Part shown: positions 42,684-48,560 of the stretch, one piece after another
Numbering within the stretch: the stretch's first letter is position 1
How the letters are laid out: every line of letters begins with the position of its first letter
Assembly (NCBI RefSeq): GCF_001040705.1
Contig: NZ_CVQP01000006.1
Location: forward strand, 1 to 48,560
Length of the DNA stretch: 48,560 nucleotides
Direction: 5' to 3'
DNA from: Rhodococcus sp. RD6.2
GTDB lineage: Bacteria > Actinomycetota > Actinomycetes > Mycobacteriales > Mycobacteriaceae
The notes under the pieces: generated by a model
What the model saw: only the letters and a program-made list of their open reading frames with translations
The model's database searches: none
What the model was told of the DNA's origin: nothing
Program-made: the position numbers and the translations under genes

Positions 42684-43838
42684 GTGAGCCACAACCTGAA
42701 CGCCGAAGAAGCCTTCCTGGTCAGAACGGTGCGCGAGTTCGTCGACCGCGAGGTCAAGCCGAGGGTGCAGGAGGTCGAGCACGCGAACGAGTACCCCGAG
42801 CAGTGGATCGACCAGATGAAGAAGATCGGTATCTACGGTCTCGCCATCGACGAGGAGTACGGCGGCGCCCCGGTGTCGATGCCCTGCTATGTGCAGGTCA
42901 CCGAGGAATTGGCCCGCGGCTGGATGACACTGTCAGGAGCGATGGGCGGGCACACCGTCGTCGCGAAACTGATCGGGCTGTTCGGGACCGAGGAACAGAA
43001 GCAGAAGTATCTGCCGCGGATGGCAACCGGCGAGGTCCGCGCGACGATGGCGTTGACCGAACCGGGTGGCGGCTCCGACCTGCAGGCCATGTCGACCAAC
43101 GCCAAGCGCGACGGCGACGACCTCGTCATCAGCGGCGCGAAGACGTGGATCACCAACGCACGACGGTCCGGTGTCATCGCCCTGCTGTGCAAGACCGATC
43201 CGGCAGCGACGCCGCGCCACAAGGGGATCTCCATCGTGCTCGTCGAGCACGGGCCCGGACTGACCGTCTCGCGGGACCTGCCCAAACTCGGCTACAAGGG
43301 CGTCGAGAGCTGCGAGCTGTCCTTCGACAACTACCGGATCCCGGCCACTGCCATTCTCGGAGGCGAACCCGGCAAGGGCTTCGGGCAGATGATGAAGGGC
43401 CTCGAGACCGGCCGTATCCAGGTCGCGTCCCGCGCGCTCGGCGTCGCGGCCGCCGCACTGGAGGACTCGCTTGCCTACGCACAGCAGCGCGAGAGTTTCG
43501 GGCAGCCGATCTGGAAGCACCAGTCCATCGGCAACTATCTCGCCGACATGGCCACCAAACTCACCGCCGCCCGGCAGCTCACGCGCTACGCCGCCGAGAA
43601 GTACGACGCCGGCGAACGCTGTGACATGGAAGCCGGGATGGCGAAGCTCTACGCGTCCGAGGCGGCAATGGAGATCGCGCTCAACGCGGTCCGAATCCAC
43701 GGCGGCTACGGCTACTCCACCGAGTACGACGTCGAACGCTACTTCCGGGACGCCCCACTCATGATCGTCGGGGAGGGCACCAACGAGATCCAGCGCAACG
43801 TCATCGCCGGACAGCTGGTGTCGCGGGGCGGGATCTGA
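42684..43838 (+). CDS. Acyl-CoA dehydrogenase
   Basis: A 384-residue acyl-CoA dehydrogenase: AIDEEYGGAPVSMPCYVQVT, ALTEPGGGSDLQAMSTNA, VISGAKTWITNARRS, VRIHGGYGYSTEYDVERYF and MIVGEGTNEIQRNVIAG (probable catalytic Glu). It diverges from the CitE/MaoC pair. The set dehydrogenase, hydratase, lyase would take a methylsuccinyl-CoA-type ester through an enoyl- and a hydroxy-ester to two small products. GTG 42684 follows AGGAC; the frame is open upstream to 42612 but that crosses the promoter. It is paralogous to the gene at 31598. Confidence 0.92.
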   Translation: MSHNLNAEEAFLVRTVREFVDREVKPRVQEVEHANEYPEQWIDQMKKIGIYGLAIDEEYGGAPVSMPCYVQVTEELARGWMTLSGAMGGHTVVAKLIGLFGTEEQKQKYLPRMATGEVRATMALTEPGGGSDLQAMSTNAKRDGDDLVISGAKTWITNARRSGVIALLCKTDPAATPRHKGISIVLVEHGPGLTVSRDLPKLGYKGVESCELSFDNYRIPATAILGGEPGKGFGQMMKGLETGRIQVASRALGVAAAALEDSLAYAQQRESFGQPIWKHQSIGNYLADMATKLTAARQLTRYAAEKYDAGERCDMEAGMAKLYASEAAMEIALNAVRIHGGYGYSTEYDVERYFRDAPLMIVGEGTNEIQRNVIAGQLVSRGGI

Positions 43839-43842
43839 CCGG

Positions 43843-44610
43843 TCACGAACCCGGCGACCGGTTCAGGAACCGGTCGCCGACGAGGACCGGAACGGCCCAG
43901 CTCGCGTCGACCTCAGCCGCGACCACGACATCGGATCGATAGCCGGAGGCGACGAGTTCCCGCCCGGAGGCGCACCGCTCCAACGCCTCCCCCACCCGAC
44001 CGGAGACCGCGAGCCATGTCGCCGACGCCATCTCGGCCTCCGGCGAGGGATCCAGATCGGGCCGGAGCGCGAGCAGTTTCGCGATCACCGCGCCCGCACC
44101 CCACACGTCCTCGGCAGCAGGCCGCAGGGTTCCGTCGCGCCAGCGCTCGCCGGCGGCGATCACGGCGATCGCCGTTCCGCCGACGTGGTTTTCGGCGATC
44201 CACGACGCAACGGCGGACGCGTTCCGCAACGCGGCCCCGACGCAGACCCCCGACGCGGCGGCCAACGAATGCGCGATCGAAGAGCCGTTCGGGGACGGCA
44301 GGACCAGCCGCTCCAGCACGCCGGCCGAGCGGACGGTGCCGGGCGAGAGGCTCACCTCGCCGTCGGCCGCCGCGTGTCTGCTGACAGCGAGCACCGCGTC
44401 GCGGTCGGCCGCGTACTCACCCGCCGAATCGTCCTGCCACCGATAGGGATACACCTCGGTCCCCCTGTCCGCGGCAACCGACAGGGTGGTGGTGAACGAC
44501 AGCACGTCGACCACCACCGCGACACCGGCGTCGGAGCCGACCGCAGATGCCCCGGTCAGACCCCAGTCGAACCGGATGGAGTGGCCACGCTGCTGATGGG
44601 CGGGATTCAT
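43843..44610 (-). CDS. comB: ComB-family 2-phosphosulfolactate phosphatase-like protein
   Basis: A 255-residue protein. VAVVVDVLSFTTTLSVAADR near residue 30, LVLPSPNGSSIAHSLAAASG and GAALRNASAVASWI fit the ComB family. The prototype dephosphorylates 2-phosphosulfolactate in coenzyme M synthesis. Actinobacteria do not make coenzyme M by that route as far as I know, and no ComA or ComC homologue is nearby, so the true substrate is probably another phosphate ester. ATG 44610 follows GAGAG. Convergent with the acyl-CoA dehydrogenase, 4 bp apart. Confidence 0.78.
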   Translation of the reverse strand: MNPAHQQRGHSIRFDWGLTGASAVGSDAGVAVVVDVLSFTTTLSVAADRGTEVYPYRWQDDSAGEYAADRDAVLAVSRHAAADGEVSLSPGTVRSAGVLERLVLPSPNGSSIAHSLAAASGVCVGAALRNASAVASWIAENHVGGTAIAVIAAGERWRDGTLRPAAEDVWGAGAVIAKLLALRPDLDPSPEAEMASATWLAVSGRVGEALERCASGRELVASGYRSDVVVAAEVDASWAVPVLVGDRFLNRSPGS

Positions 44611-44676
44611 CCGCCCACTCTCACACGACGACCCATCCTGCCGGGACAACTGGCATCACCCGGAGTCGAATCCACG

Positions 44677-45060
44677 CTACGAGGTGGGGCGCTCCAGGTT
44701 CGCCAGCCGCACCTGGCCACGCGCGACGAGCTTGCCGTCCTCACCGGTGAGAGTGACGGCCCACAACTGCTGGGTGCGCCCGCGATGGATCGGCAGCGCC
44801 TCCGCCGACAGGGTGCCCTCGCTGACCGCGCGCAGGAAGTCGGTGTTGTTGTTGACGCCGACGACGGTGCGGCCGGGGCCCGTCCAGTACTCGGAACCAC
44901 CGATGCTCGCGAGAGTCTCGACGATCGCGCAGTACACGCCGCCGTGCACGATGCCGAACGGCTGATGATGCTCCGGACCGAGCACCACGGTCGCGGCGAC
45001 CCGCTCGGGTCCGCTGTCGGTGATGGTGAAGCCGAGGTGTTCGTTGAATCCTGCTGCCAT
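44677..45060 (-). CDS. PaaI-type hot-dog thioesterase
   Basis: A 127-residue thioesterase: MAAGFNEHLGFTITDSGPER, HHQPFGIVHGGVYCAIVETLAS (the conserved HGG helix), GVNNNTDFLRAVSEGTLSAE. It hydrolyses aryl- or acyl-CoA esters and resembles the 1,4-dihydroxynaphthoyl-CoA/phenylacetyl-CoA thioesterase group. ATG 45060 with GAGGAG upstream is chosen over the open extension to 45075. It lies 76 bp downstream of an enoyl-CoA hydratase on the same strand, perhaps in one transcript. Confidence 0.88.
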   Translation of the reverse strand: MAAGFNEHLGFTITDSGPERVAATVVLGPEHHQPFGIVHGGVYCAIVETLASIGGSEYWTGPGRTVVGVNNNTDFLRAVSEGTLSAEALPIHRGRTQQLWAVTLTGEDGKLVARGQVRLANLERPTS

Positions 45061-45107
45061 GCTGCTTCTCCTCAATCTCGCTGTCCCACCGGCACTGTCG
45101 CCGCGGG

Positions 45108-45135
45108 ATCAGACGTACGAAATCAGACGTACCGA
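45108..45135. repeat. Tandem 14-bp repeat between enoyl-CoA hydratase and thioesterase genes
   Basis: ATCAGACGTAC occurs at 45108-45118 and 45122-45132, a 14-base period with the units differing only near their ends. It lies just past the hydratase stop codon. Confidence 0.6.
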
Positions 45136-45136
45136 G

Positions 45137-45913
45137 TCAGGCGTTCTGGGCCCTACCCCGGTCGATCACGGCGGCGCGTCGCTCGGCAACGGTCGCCGGC
45201 TGGAAGCCCGCCATCCAGGCCCGGGATGTCGCCTGCTCGACCGCCAGCGCCGGATCCAGCAGATGCGACTCCGCGTCGCGGTAGGAGCGCAGAAGCGTCC
45301 GGACGCCCGGCTGATCGTTGCCCGCGACCGCGGCGGCGACCTCCAACGCGGCGGGCAGAAGACGCTCGTGCGGCACGACCTCGGTGACGAGGCCGACGCG
45401 CAACGCCTGCTCGGCGTCGACGAAGTTCCCCGACAGGCTCATCCTGCGGGCGAAACCGGGGCCGACGGCCGCGGGCAGTCGGGCCGTCAGTCCCCACCCG
45501 GGCAACACCCCGACCCGGGCGTGGGTGTCCGCGAAACGTGCGCGCTCGGACGCGATCAGGAAGTCGCACGCGAGGGCCAGTTCGAGGCCACCGGTGATCG
45601 CAGCACCGCCGACGGCGCCGATCAGCGGCTTGGTCAGCGGGCGCCACGGATGCCCGACCGGGATGTCGGCATCGACGATGTCCAGGTTGTCGGCGTTCGC
45701 CCCCAGTTCCCGCAGGTCCAGTCCGGCGCAGAACGCCGGATCGGTGCCGGTGAGGACCACCACGTCTACGGCGTCGTCGGCGTCCGCGGCGGCGAGAGCT
45801 GCGCGGAGGTCACGGATCAACGCCGCCGACAATGCGTTTCGCGCTTCCGGCCGGTTCAGGGTGAGGACGCGGACACGGCCGTGCTGCGCGGTGAGGAGGA
45901 TCTGGTCGGGCAT
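45137..45913 (-). CDS. Enoyl-CoA hydratase/isomerase
   Basis: A 258-residue crotonase. RVLTLNRPEARNALSAAL opens the fold, and DPAFCAGLDLREL is the oxyanion-hole loop. KPLIGAVGGAAITGGLELALACDFLIAS is the core, and VGVLPGWGLTARLP stands where catalytic Glu residues lie in true hydratases. Of the two hydratase Glu positions, one looks replaced in GGLELAL/GVLPGWG, so hydratase activity is not certain; the related isomerase or hydrolase roles are open. ATG 45913 follows GGAGGC. It precedes the PaaI thioesterase. Confidence 0.88.
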   Translation of the reverse strand: MPDQILLTAQHGRVRVLTLNRPEARNALSAALIRDLRAALAAADADDAVDVVVLTGTDPAFCAGLDLRELGANADNLDIVDADIPVGHPWRPLTKPLIGAVGGAAITGGLELALACDFLIASERARFADTHARVGVLPGWGLTARLPAAVGPGFARRMSLSGNFVDAEQALRVGLVTEVVPHERLLPAALEVAAAVAGNDQPGVRTLLRSYRDAESHLLDPALAVEQATSRAWMAGFQPATVAERRAAVIDRGRAQNA

Positions 45914-46011
45914 CGGGCGCCTCCAGTGGTCGCGGACGATTGTCCCGTCAGCTTACATAACGCTCGCTCAGTTGATGGGCACGGTTTCGCGCACGCGTTC
46001 CCATGAACGCC

Positions 46012-46045
46012 GACAGCGCACGGGACCGTTGCCCCGTGCGCTGTC
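46012..46045. terminator. Hairpin downstream of the monooxygenase-like gene
   Basis: A perfect 13-bp stem, GACAGCGCACGGG (46012-46024) with its complement at 46033-46045, lies 22 bp past the minus-strand stop codon. Confidence 0.7.
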
Positions 46046-46067
46046 TGTGGTGCCTACGCAGTCGCCG

Positions 46068-46364
46068 TCAGACGTCCGCGTCGACGGTGCCGAGCGAGAG
46101 GGAGGGCGCGCCCGCGAGCAGCGGGCCGAGGTCGGTGATGGCACCCTCGCCCGCGCGGAACTTGCGGTACTCGGCGTCGCGCTCTGCCGACTCCCAGGTC
46201 TCGATGAAACGCCAGGTGTTCGGGTCCTGCGCGTCGACGACGGAGTCCACGCGGACGCAACCGGGGAACGCGCGGGTCTCCTTGAGCACCCGGCTCATGA
46301 CCTCACGTGCCGCGTCTGCCGCCTCCGGCTTGAAGGTCAACTGCAGAATTGCGATTACCGCCAT
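46068..46364 (-). CDS. Antibiotic biosynthesis monooxygenase (ABM)-fold protein
   Basis: A 98-residue single-domain ferredoxin-like dimer-forming protein: MAVIAILQLTFKPEAADAAR, KETRAFPGCVRVDSVVDAQD, TWRFIETWESAERDAEYRKF. Members include quinol and anthrone oxygenases and haem-degrading enzymes, but many have no known role. No Asn/Trp/His set typical of IsdG haem oxygenases stands out. It is alone on its strand with its own terminator. Confidence 0.83.
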   Translation of the reverse strand: MAVIAILQLTFKPEAADAAREVMSRVLKETRAFPGCVRVDSVVDAQDPNTWRFIETWESAERDAEYRKFRAGEGAITDLGPLLAGAPSLSLGTVDADV

Positions 46365-46479
46365 TGTTCACTCCTCGATGTCATCCTCCGCGAAAACTGT
46401 TGCCGCGGTTGAATACCGACACTACGGGCGCGATGCGGCCCGTGTCACGCACGAATTTGCGCAGCGTGAAGTCGGGCGT

Positions 46480-47034
46480 CTATTCGATGCCCCGGACCAC
46501 CGAGAAGATCAGGAAACCGGCCGCAGCCAGAACGAGAACGGGCTGCCTCAGCATCAGCGCGGGCGCCAGGAGGACGAGCGCGTAGGGGACGTAACCGAAC
46601 CGCGACGGGGTCCGCGTCACCGCCGGTCCCGGCAGGTCGGGCGCGGCGCTGCGCAGGAACTCCGGTACGCGTGCGCGCCTGCGGCGGGTACCGAGGTACA
46701 CGACCCCCGCGCCGACGAGCAGAACGAGTGCGACGGGAAAGAACCACGCCACCAGGTCAGCGGCGGCGAACGAGAAGTAGCCGGCGACGAGCGCGATCGG
46801 CAGGAGAAGCCACACGAGGCGACGACGCGCAGGCTGTGGCAGCGGCGCCGCGAGCTCCGGAAGATCGGTGAAGAGTACGGCCAGGTCGTGATTGGTGCGG
46901 GCCGCCTCCACGAGCGCGCAGCGATCCCCGAACTCGGCGAGCGACAAGCGCCCTTCACCGAGGTGCCGGGTCAGGAGCTCGACCGCCTGCTCGCGTTCGA
47001 GAGTCCCGATGCGGGTGTCGGGGAGTTCGGCCAT
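46480..47034 (-). CDS. DUF1707 membrane protein
   Basis: A 184-residue protein. The N-terminal DUF1707 domain (about residues 5-55) shows RIGTLEREQAVELLTRHLGE, GRLSLAEFGDRCALVEAART and the DLAVLFTDLP end. Two hydrophobic hairpins follow (about residues 72-114 and 145-178), separated by an Arg-rich loop. DUF1707 is common in mycolic-acid actinobacteria and of unknown function; it may be an interaction module. ATG 47034 begins the domain. Confidence 0.85.
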   Translation of the reverse strand: MAELPDTRIGTLEREQAVELLTRHLGEGRLSLAEFGDRCALVEAARTNHDLAVLFTDLPELAAPLPQPARRRLVWLLLPIALVAGYFSFAAADLVAWFFPVALVLLVGAGVVYLGTRRRRARVPEFLRSAAPDLPGPAVTRTPSRFGYVPYALVLLAPALMLRQPVLVLAAAGFLIFSVVRGIE

Positions 47035-47056
47035 GTCACCAGCGTAGGCGCTGCGC

Positions 47057-47102
47057 GCTCGTGCGGGTGTGGTGGTCCGGAGACCACCACACCCGCACGA
47101 GC
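47057..47102. terminator. Very strong hairpin after the accA3-like gene
   Basis: A perfect 21-bp stem (47057-47077 with 47082-47102) closes on a four-base loop, CGGA. It lies 10 bp beyond the carboxylase stop codon and 22 bp upstream of the DUF1707 start, insulating the two genes. There is no clear T-run. Confidence 0.8.
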
Positions 47103-47111
47103 AGCGTGTTG

Positions 47112-48560
47112 TTACTTCAGTTCGGCGAGGACGGTGCCCTGCGTGATCGCGGCACCCGGCTCGACAGCCAACCCCGTCACGACACCCGCCTTGTGCGCGG
47201 TCACCGGGTTCTCCATCTTCATCGCCTCGAGGACCACGATCAGATCACCCTCGGCGACCTCCTGACCCTCCTCGACAGCAACCTTGACGACGGTGCCCTG
47301 CATCGGCGCGGTGACCGCATCACCCGACGCGGCACCCGCACCGCCGCCACCACGCTTACGGGACTTCGGCTTGCGGGTGATCGCCCCGACCCCCGGAGCG
47401 GCGGTCCCGACCGAGAACTGACCCGGCAGCGACACCTCCACCCGACGCCCACCGACCTCGACGACCACCTTCTGCCGCGGCAGGGTCTCCTCGTCGTCGG
47501 CGACCGCACCGGCACCGGCGTACGGCTCGATGACGTTGTCCCACTCGTTCTCGATCCACTTGGTGTAGACCTCGAAGCCCTCACCGTCACCGACGAACGC
47601 CGGGTTCTCCACGATGTGCCGGTGGAACGGCAGCACCGTCGCCAAACCGTCGACCTCGAACTCGGCGAGCGCACGCGCCGCACGCTGCAACGCCTGCTCA
47701 CGGGTTTCACCGGTGACGATCAGCTTGGCGAGCATCGAGTCGAACTGACCACCGATCACATCGCCCTGCACGACACCGGAGTCGACACGCACACCGGGAC
47801 CGGTCGGCTCCTTGTACACGCTGATGGGGCCCGGCGCGGGCAGGAACCCGCGGCCGGCGTCCTCACCGTTGATGCGGAACTCGAAGCTGTGTCCGCGCGG
47901 GGCGGGGTCCTCGGTGATGGTGAGCTTCTCACCGTTGGCGATGCGGAACTGCTGACGCACCAGGTCGATGCCCGCGGTTTCCTCGGTGACGGGGTGCTCG
48001 ACCTGCAGGCGGGTGTTGACCTCCAGGAAGGAGACGGTGTCCCCCTGCACCAGGTACTCGACGGTGCCGGCGCCGTAGTAGCCGGCTTCCTTGCAGATCG
48101 CCTTCGCCGAGTTGTGGATCCGGTCGCGCTGGTCGTCGGTGAGGAACGGGGCCGGGGCCTCCTCGACGAGCTTCTGGAAGCGGCGCTGCAGCGAGCAGTC
48201 GCGGGTGCCGGCGACGACGACGTTGCCGTGCTGGTCGGCGATGACCTGCGCCTCGACGTGGCGGGCCTTGTCGAGGTACTGCTCGACGAAGCATTCACCG
48301 CGACCGAACGCGGCGATCGCCTCGCGGGTGGCGGAGTCGAACAGCTCGGGGATCTCCTCGATGGTGTGCGCGACCTTCATGCCGCGGCCACCGCCACCGA
48401 ACGCGGCCTTGATCGCGACCGGGACGCCGTACTGCTTGGCGAACTCGACGACCTCGTCGGCGCCCTTGACGGGGTCCTTGGTGCCGGCGGCCATCGGGGC
48501 GTTGGCGCGTTCGGCGATGTGGCGGGCGGTGACCTTGTCACCGAGGTCGCGGATCGACTG
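47112..48560 (-). CDS. accA3: Acyl-CoA carboxylase alpha subunit (biotin carboxylase + BCCP), N-terminus outside the window
   Basis: 483 residues are visible, open to the window edge. The biotin carboxylase part includes [20 protein letters not shown] (ATP-grasp Gly-rich loop), [19 protein letters not shown] and [19 protein letters not shown]. The C-terminal biotinyl domain has the acceptor Lys in [15 protein letters not shown] and ends [28 protein letters not shown] and the Arg/Gly linker KSRKRGGGG match what I recall of mycobacterial AccA3. AccA3 loads biotin with CO2 for several carboxyltransferases, giving malonyl-, methylmalonyl- and long-chain carboxyacyl-CoA. About the first 110 residues are missing. 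Confidence 0.93.
   Translation of the reverse strand, partial: QSIRDLGDKVTARHIAERANAPMAAGTKDPVKGADEVVEFAKQYGVPVAIKAAFGGGGRGMKVAHTIEEIPELFDSATREAIAAFGRGECFVEQYLDKARHVEAQVIADQHGNVVVAGTRDCSLQRRFQKLVEEAPAPFLTDDQRDRIHNSAKAICKEAGYYGAGTVEYLVQGDTVSFLEVNTRLQVEHPVTEETAGIDLVRQQFRIANGEKLTITEDPAPRGHSFEFRINGEDAGRGFLPAPGPISVYKEPTGPGVRVDSGVVQGDVIGGQFDSMLAKLIVTGETREQALQRAARALAEFEVDGLATVLPFHRHIVENPAFVGDGEGFEVYTKWIENEWDNVIEPYAGAGAVADDEETLPRQKVVVEVGGRRVEVSLPGQFSVGTAAPGVGAITRKPKSRKRGGGGAGAASGDAVTAPMQGTVVKVAVEEGQEVAEGDLIVVLEAMKMENPVTAHKAGVVTGLAVEPGAAITQGTVLAELK

Noticed and set aside
1-48560. CRISPR arrays, rRNA/tRNA genes, integrase or prophage modules
   Set aside because: No regularly spaced repeats, no cloverleaf or rRNA-like sequence, and no recombinase-like protein were recognised on reading through both strands.

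Overview
The window is high-GC DNA with actinobacterial start signals: many GTG/TTG starts, ATGA stop/start overlaps and at least one probable leaderless promoter. It encodes an F420-dependent glucose-6-phosphate dehydrogenase, an AccA3-type carboxylase subunit and a HadA/HadB-like dehydratase pair, alongside very many acyl-CoA genes and TetR, IclR, LysR and GntR regulators. This suggests a Rhodococcus-like member of the Mycobacteriales. The genus is inferred from gene content; no rRNA or tRNA gene was seen.

Left part (1-9164): a 3'-truncated fgd diverges from a DeoR regulator. An SDR and a TetR gene share a 17-bp palindrome. A TetR gene (lcpR-like) diverges from a Tat-exported latex clearing protein (rubber oxygenase, lcp) across a 13-bp inverted repeat. 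Then come an SDR lacking its catalytic Tyr/Lys, a HadB/HadA-like pair, a lipoprotein, another TetR gene and a small hypothetical gene.

Middle-left (9165-20668): an N-acyl-D-amino-acid deacylase-like amidohydrolase, an alpha/beta hydrolase, and an MFS exporter divergent from an ArsR plus Old Yellow Enzyme operon with twin palindromes. A secreted orphan protein follows. Next is an IclR regulator with a complete lower meta-cleavage set (hydratase, acylating acetaldehyde dehydrogenase, hydroxy-oxovalerate aldolase), which would turn 2-hydroxypentadienoate-type compounds into pyruvate and an acyl-CoA. A small alarmone synthetase and a DUF1990 protein end this part.

Middle-right (20754-43838): an acyl-CoA catabolic island. 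One module (20754-28096) has a family III CoA-transferase, an acyl-CoA dehydrogenase, a reductase, a thiolase, a MaoC hydratase, a hot-dog thioesterase and two tandem LysR genes. A TetR gene and a membrane protein share two 18-bp operator-like repeats. The second module (29304-39831) has an SDR, a 2-methylfumaryl-CoA-isomerase-like protein, four acyl-CoA dehydrogenase genes (the last two resembling a heteromeric pair), an enoyl-CoA hydratase gene broken by an 8-bp tandem duplication, a second CoA-transferase with no upstream start codon, and an amidohydrolase. The third (39897-43838) has a GntR/FadR regulator, a mesaconyl-CoA-hydratase-like MaoC protein, a CitE-family lyase and a divergent acyl-CoA dehydrogenase. 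Together these could process methyl-branched C5-type dicarboxylyl-CoA esters to propionyl-/acetyl-CoA; that is inference.

Right end (43843-48560): a ComB-family phosphatase, a PaaI-type thioesterase, an enoyl-CoA hydratase, an antibiotic-biosynthesis-monooxygenase-type protein, a DUF1707 membrane protein, a very strong hairpin, and the C-terminal two-thirds or more of an AccA3-type biotin carboxylase/BCCP protein running off the window edge.

No transposase, integrase, CRISPR array or rRNA/tRNA gene was recognised. The window looks like chromosomal catabolic territory rather than a mobile element.
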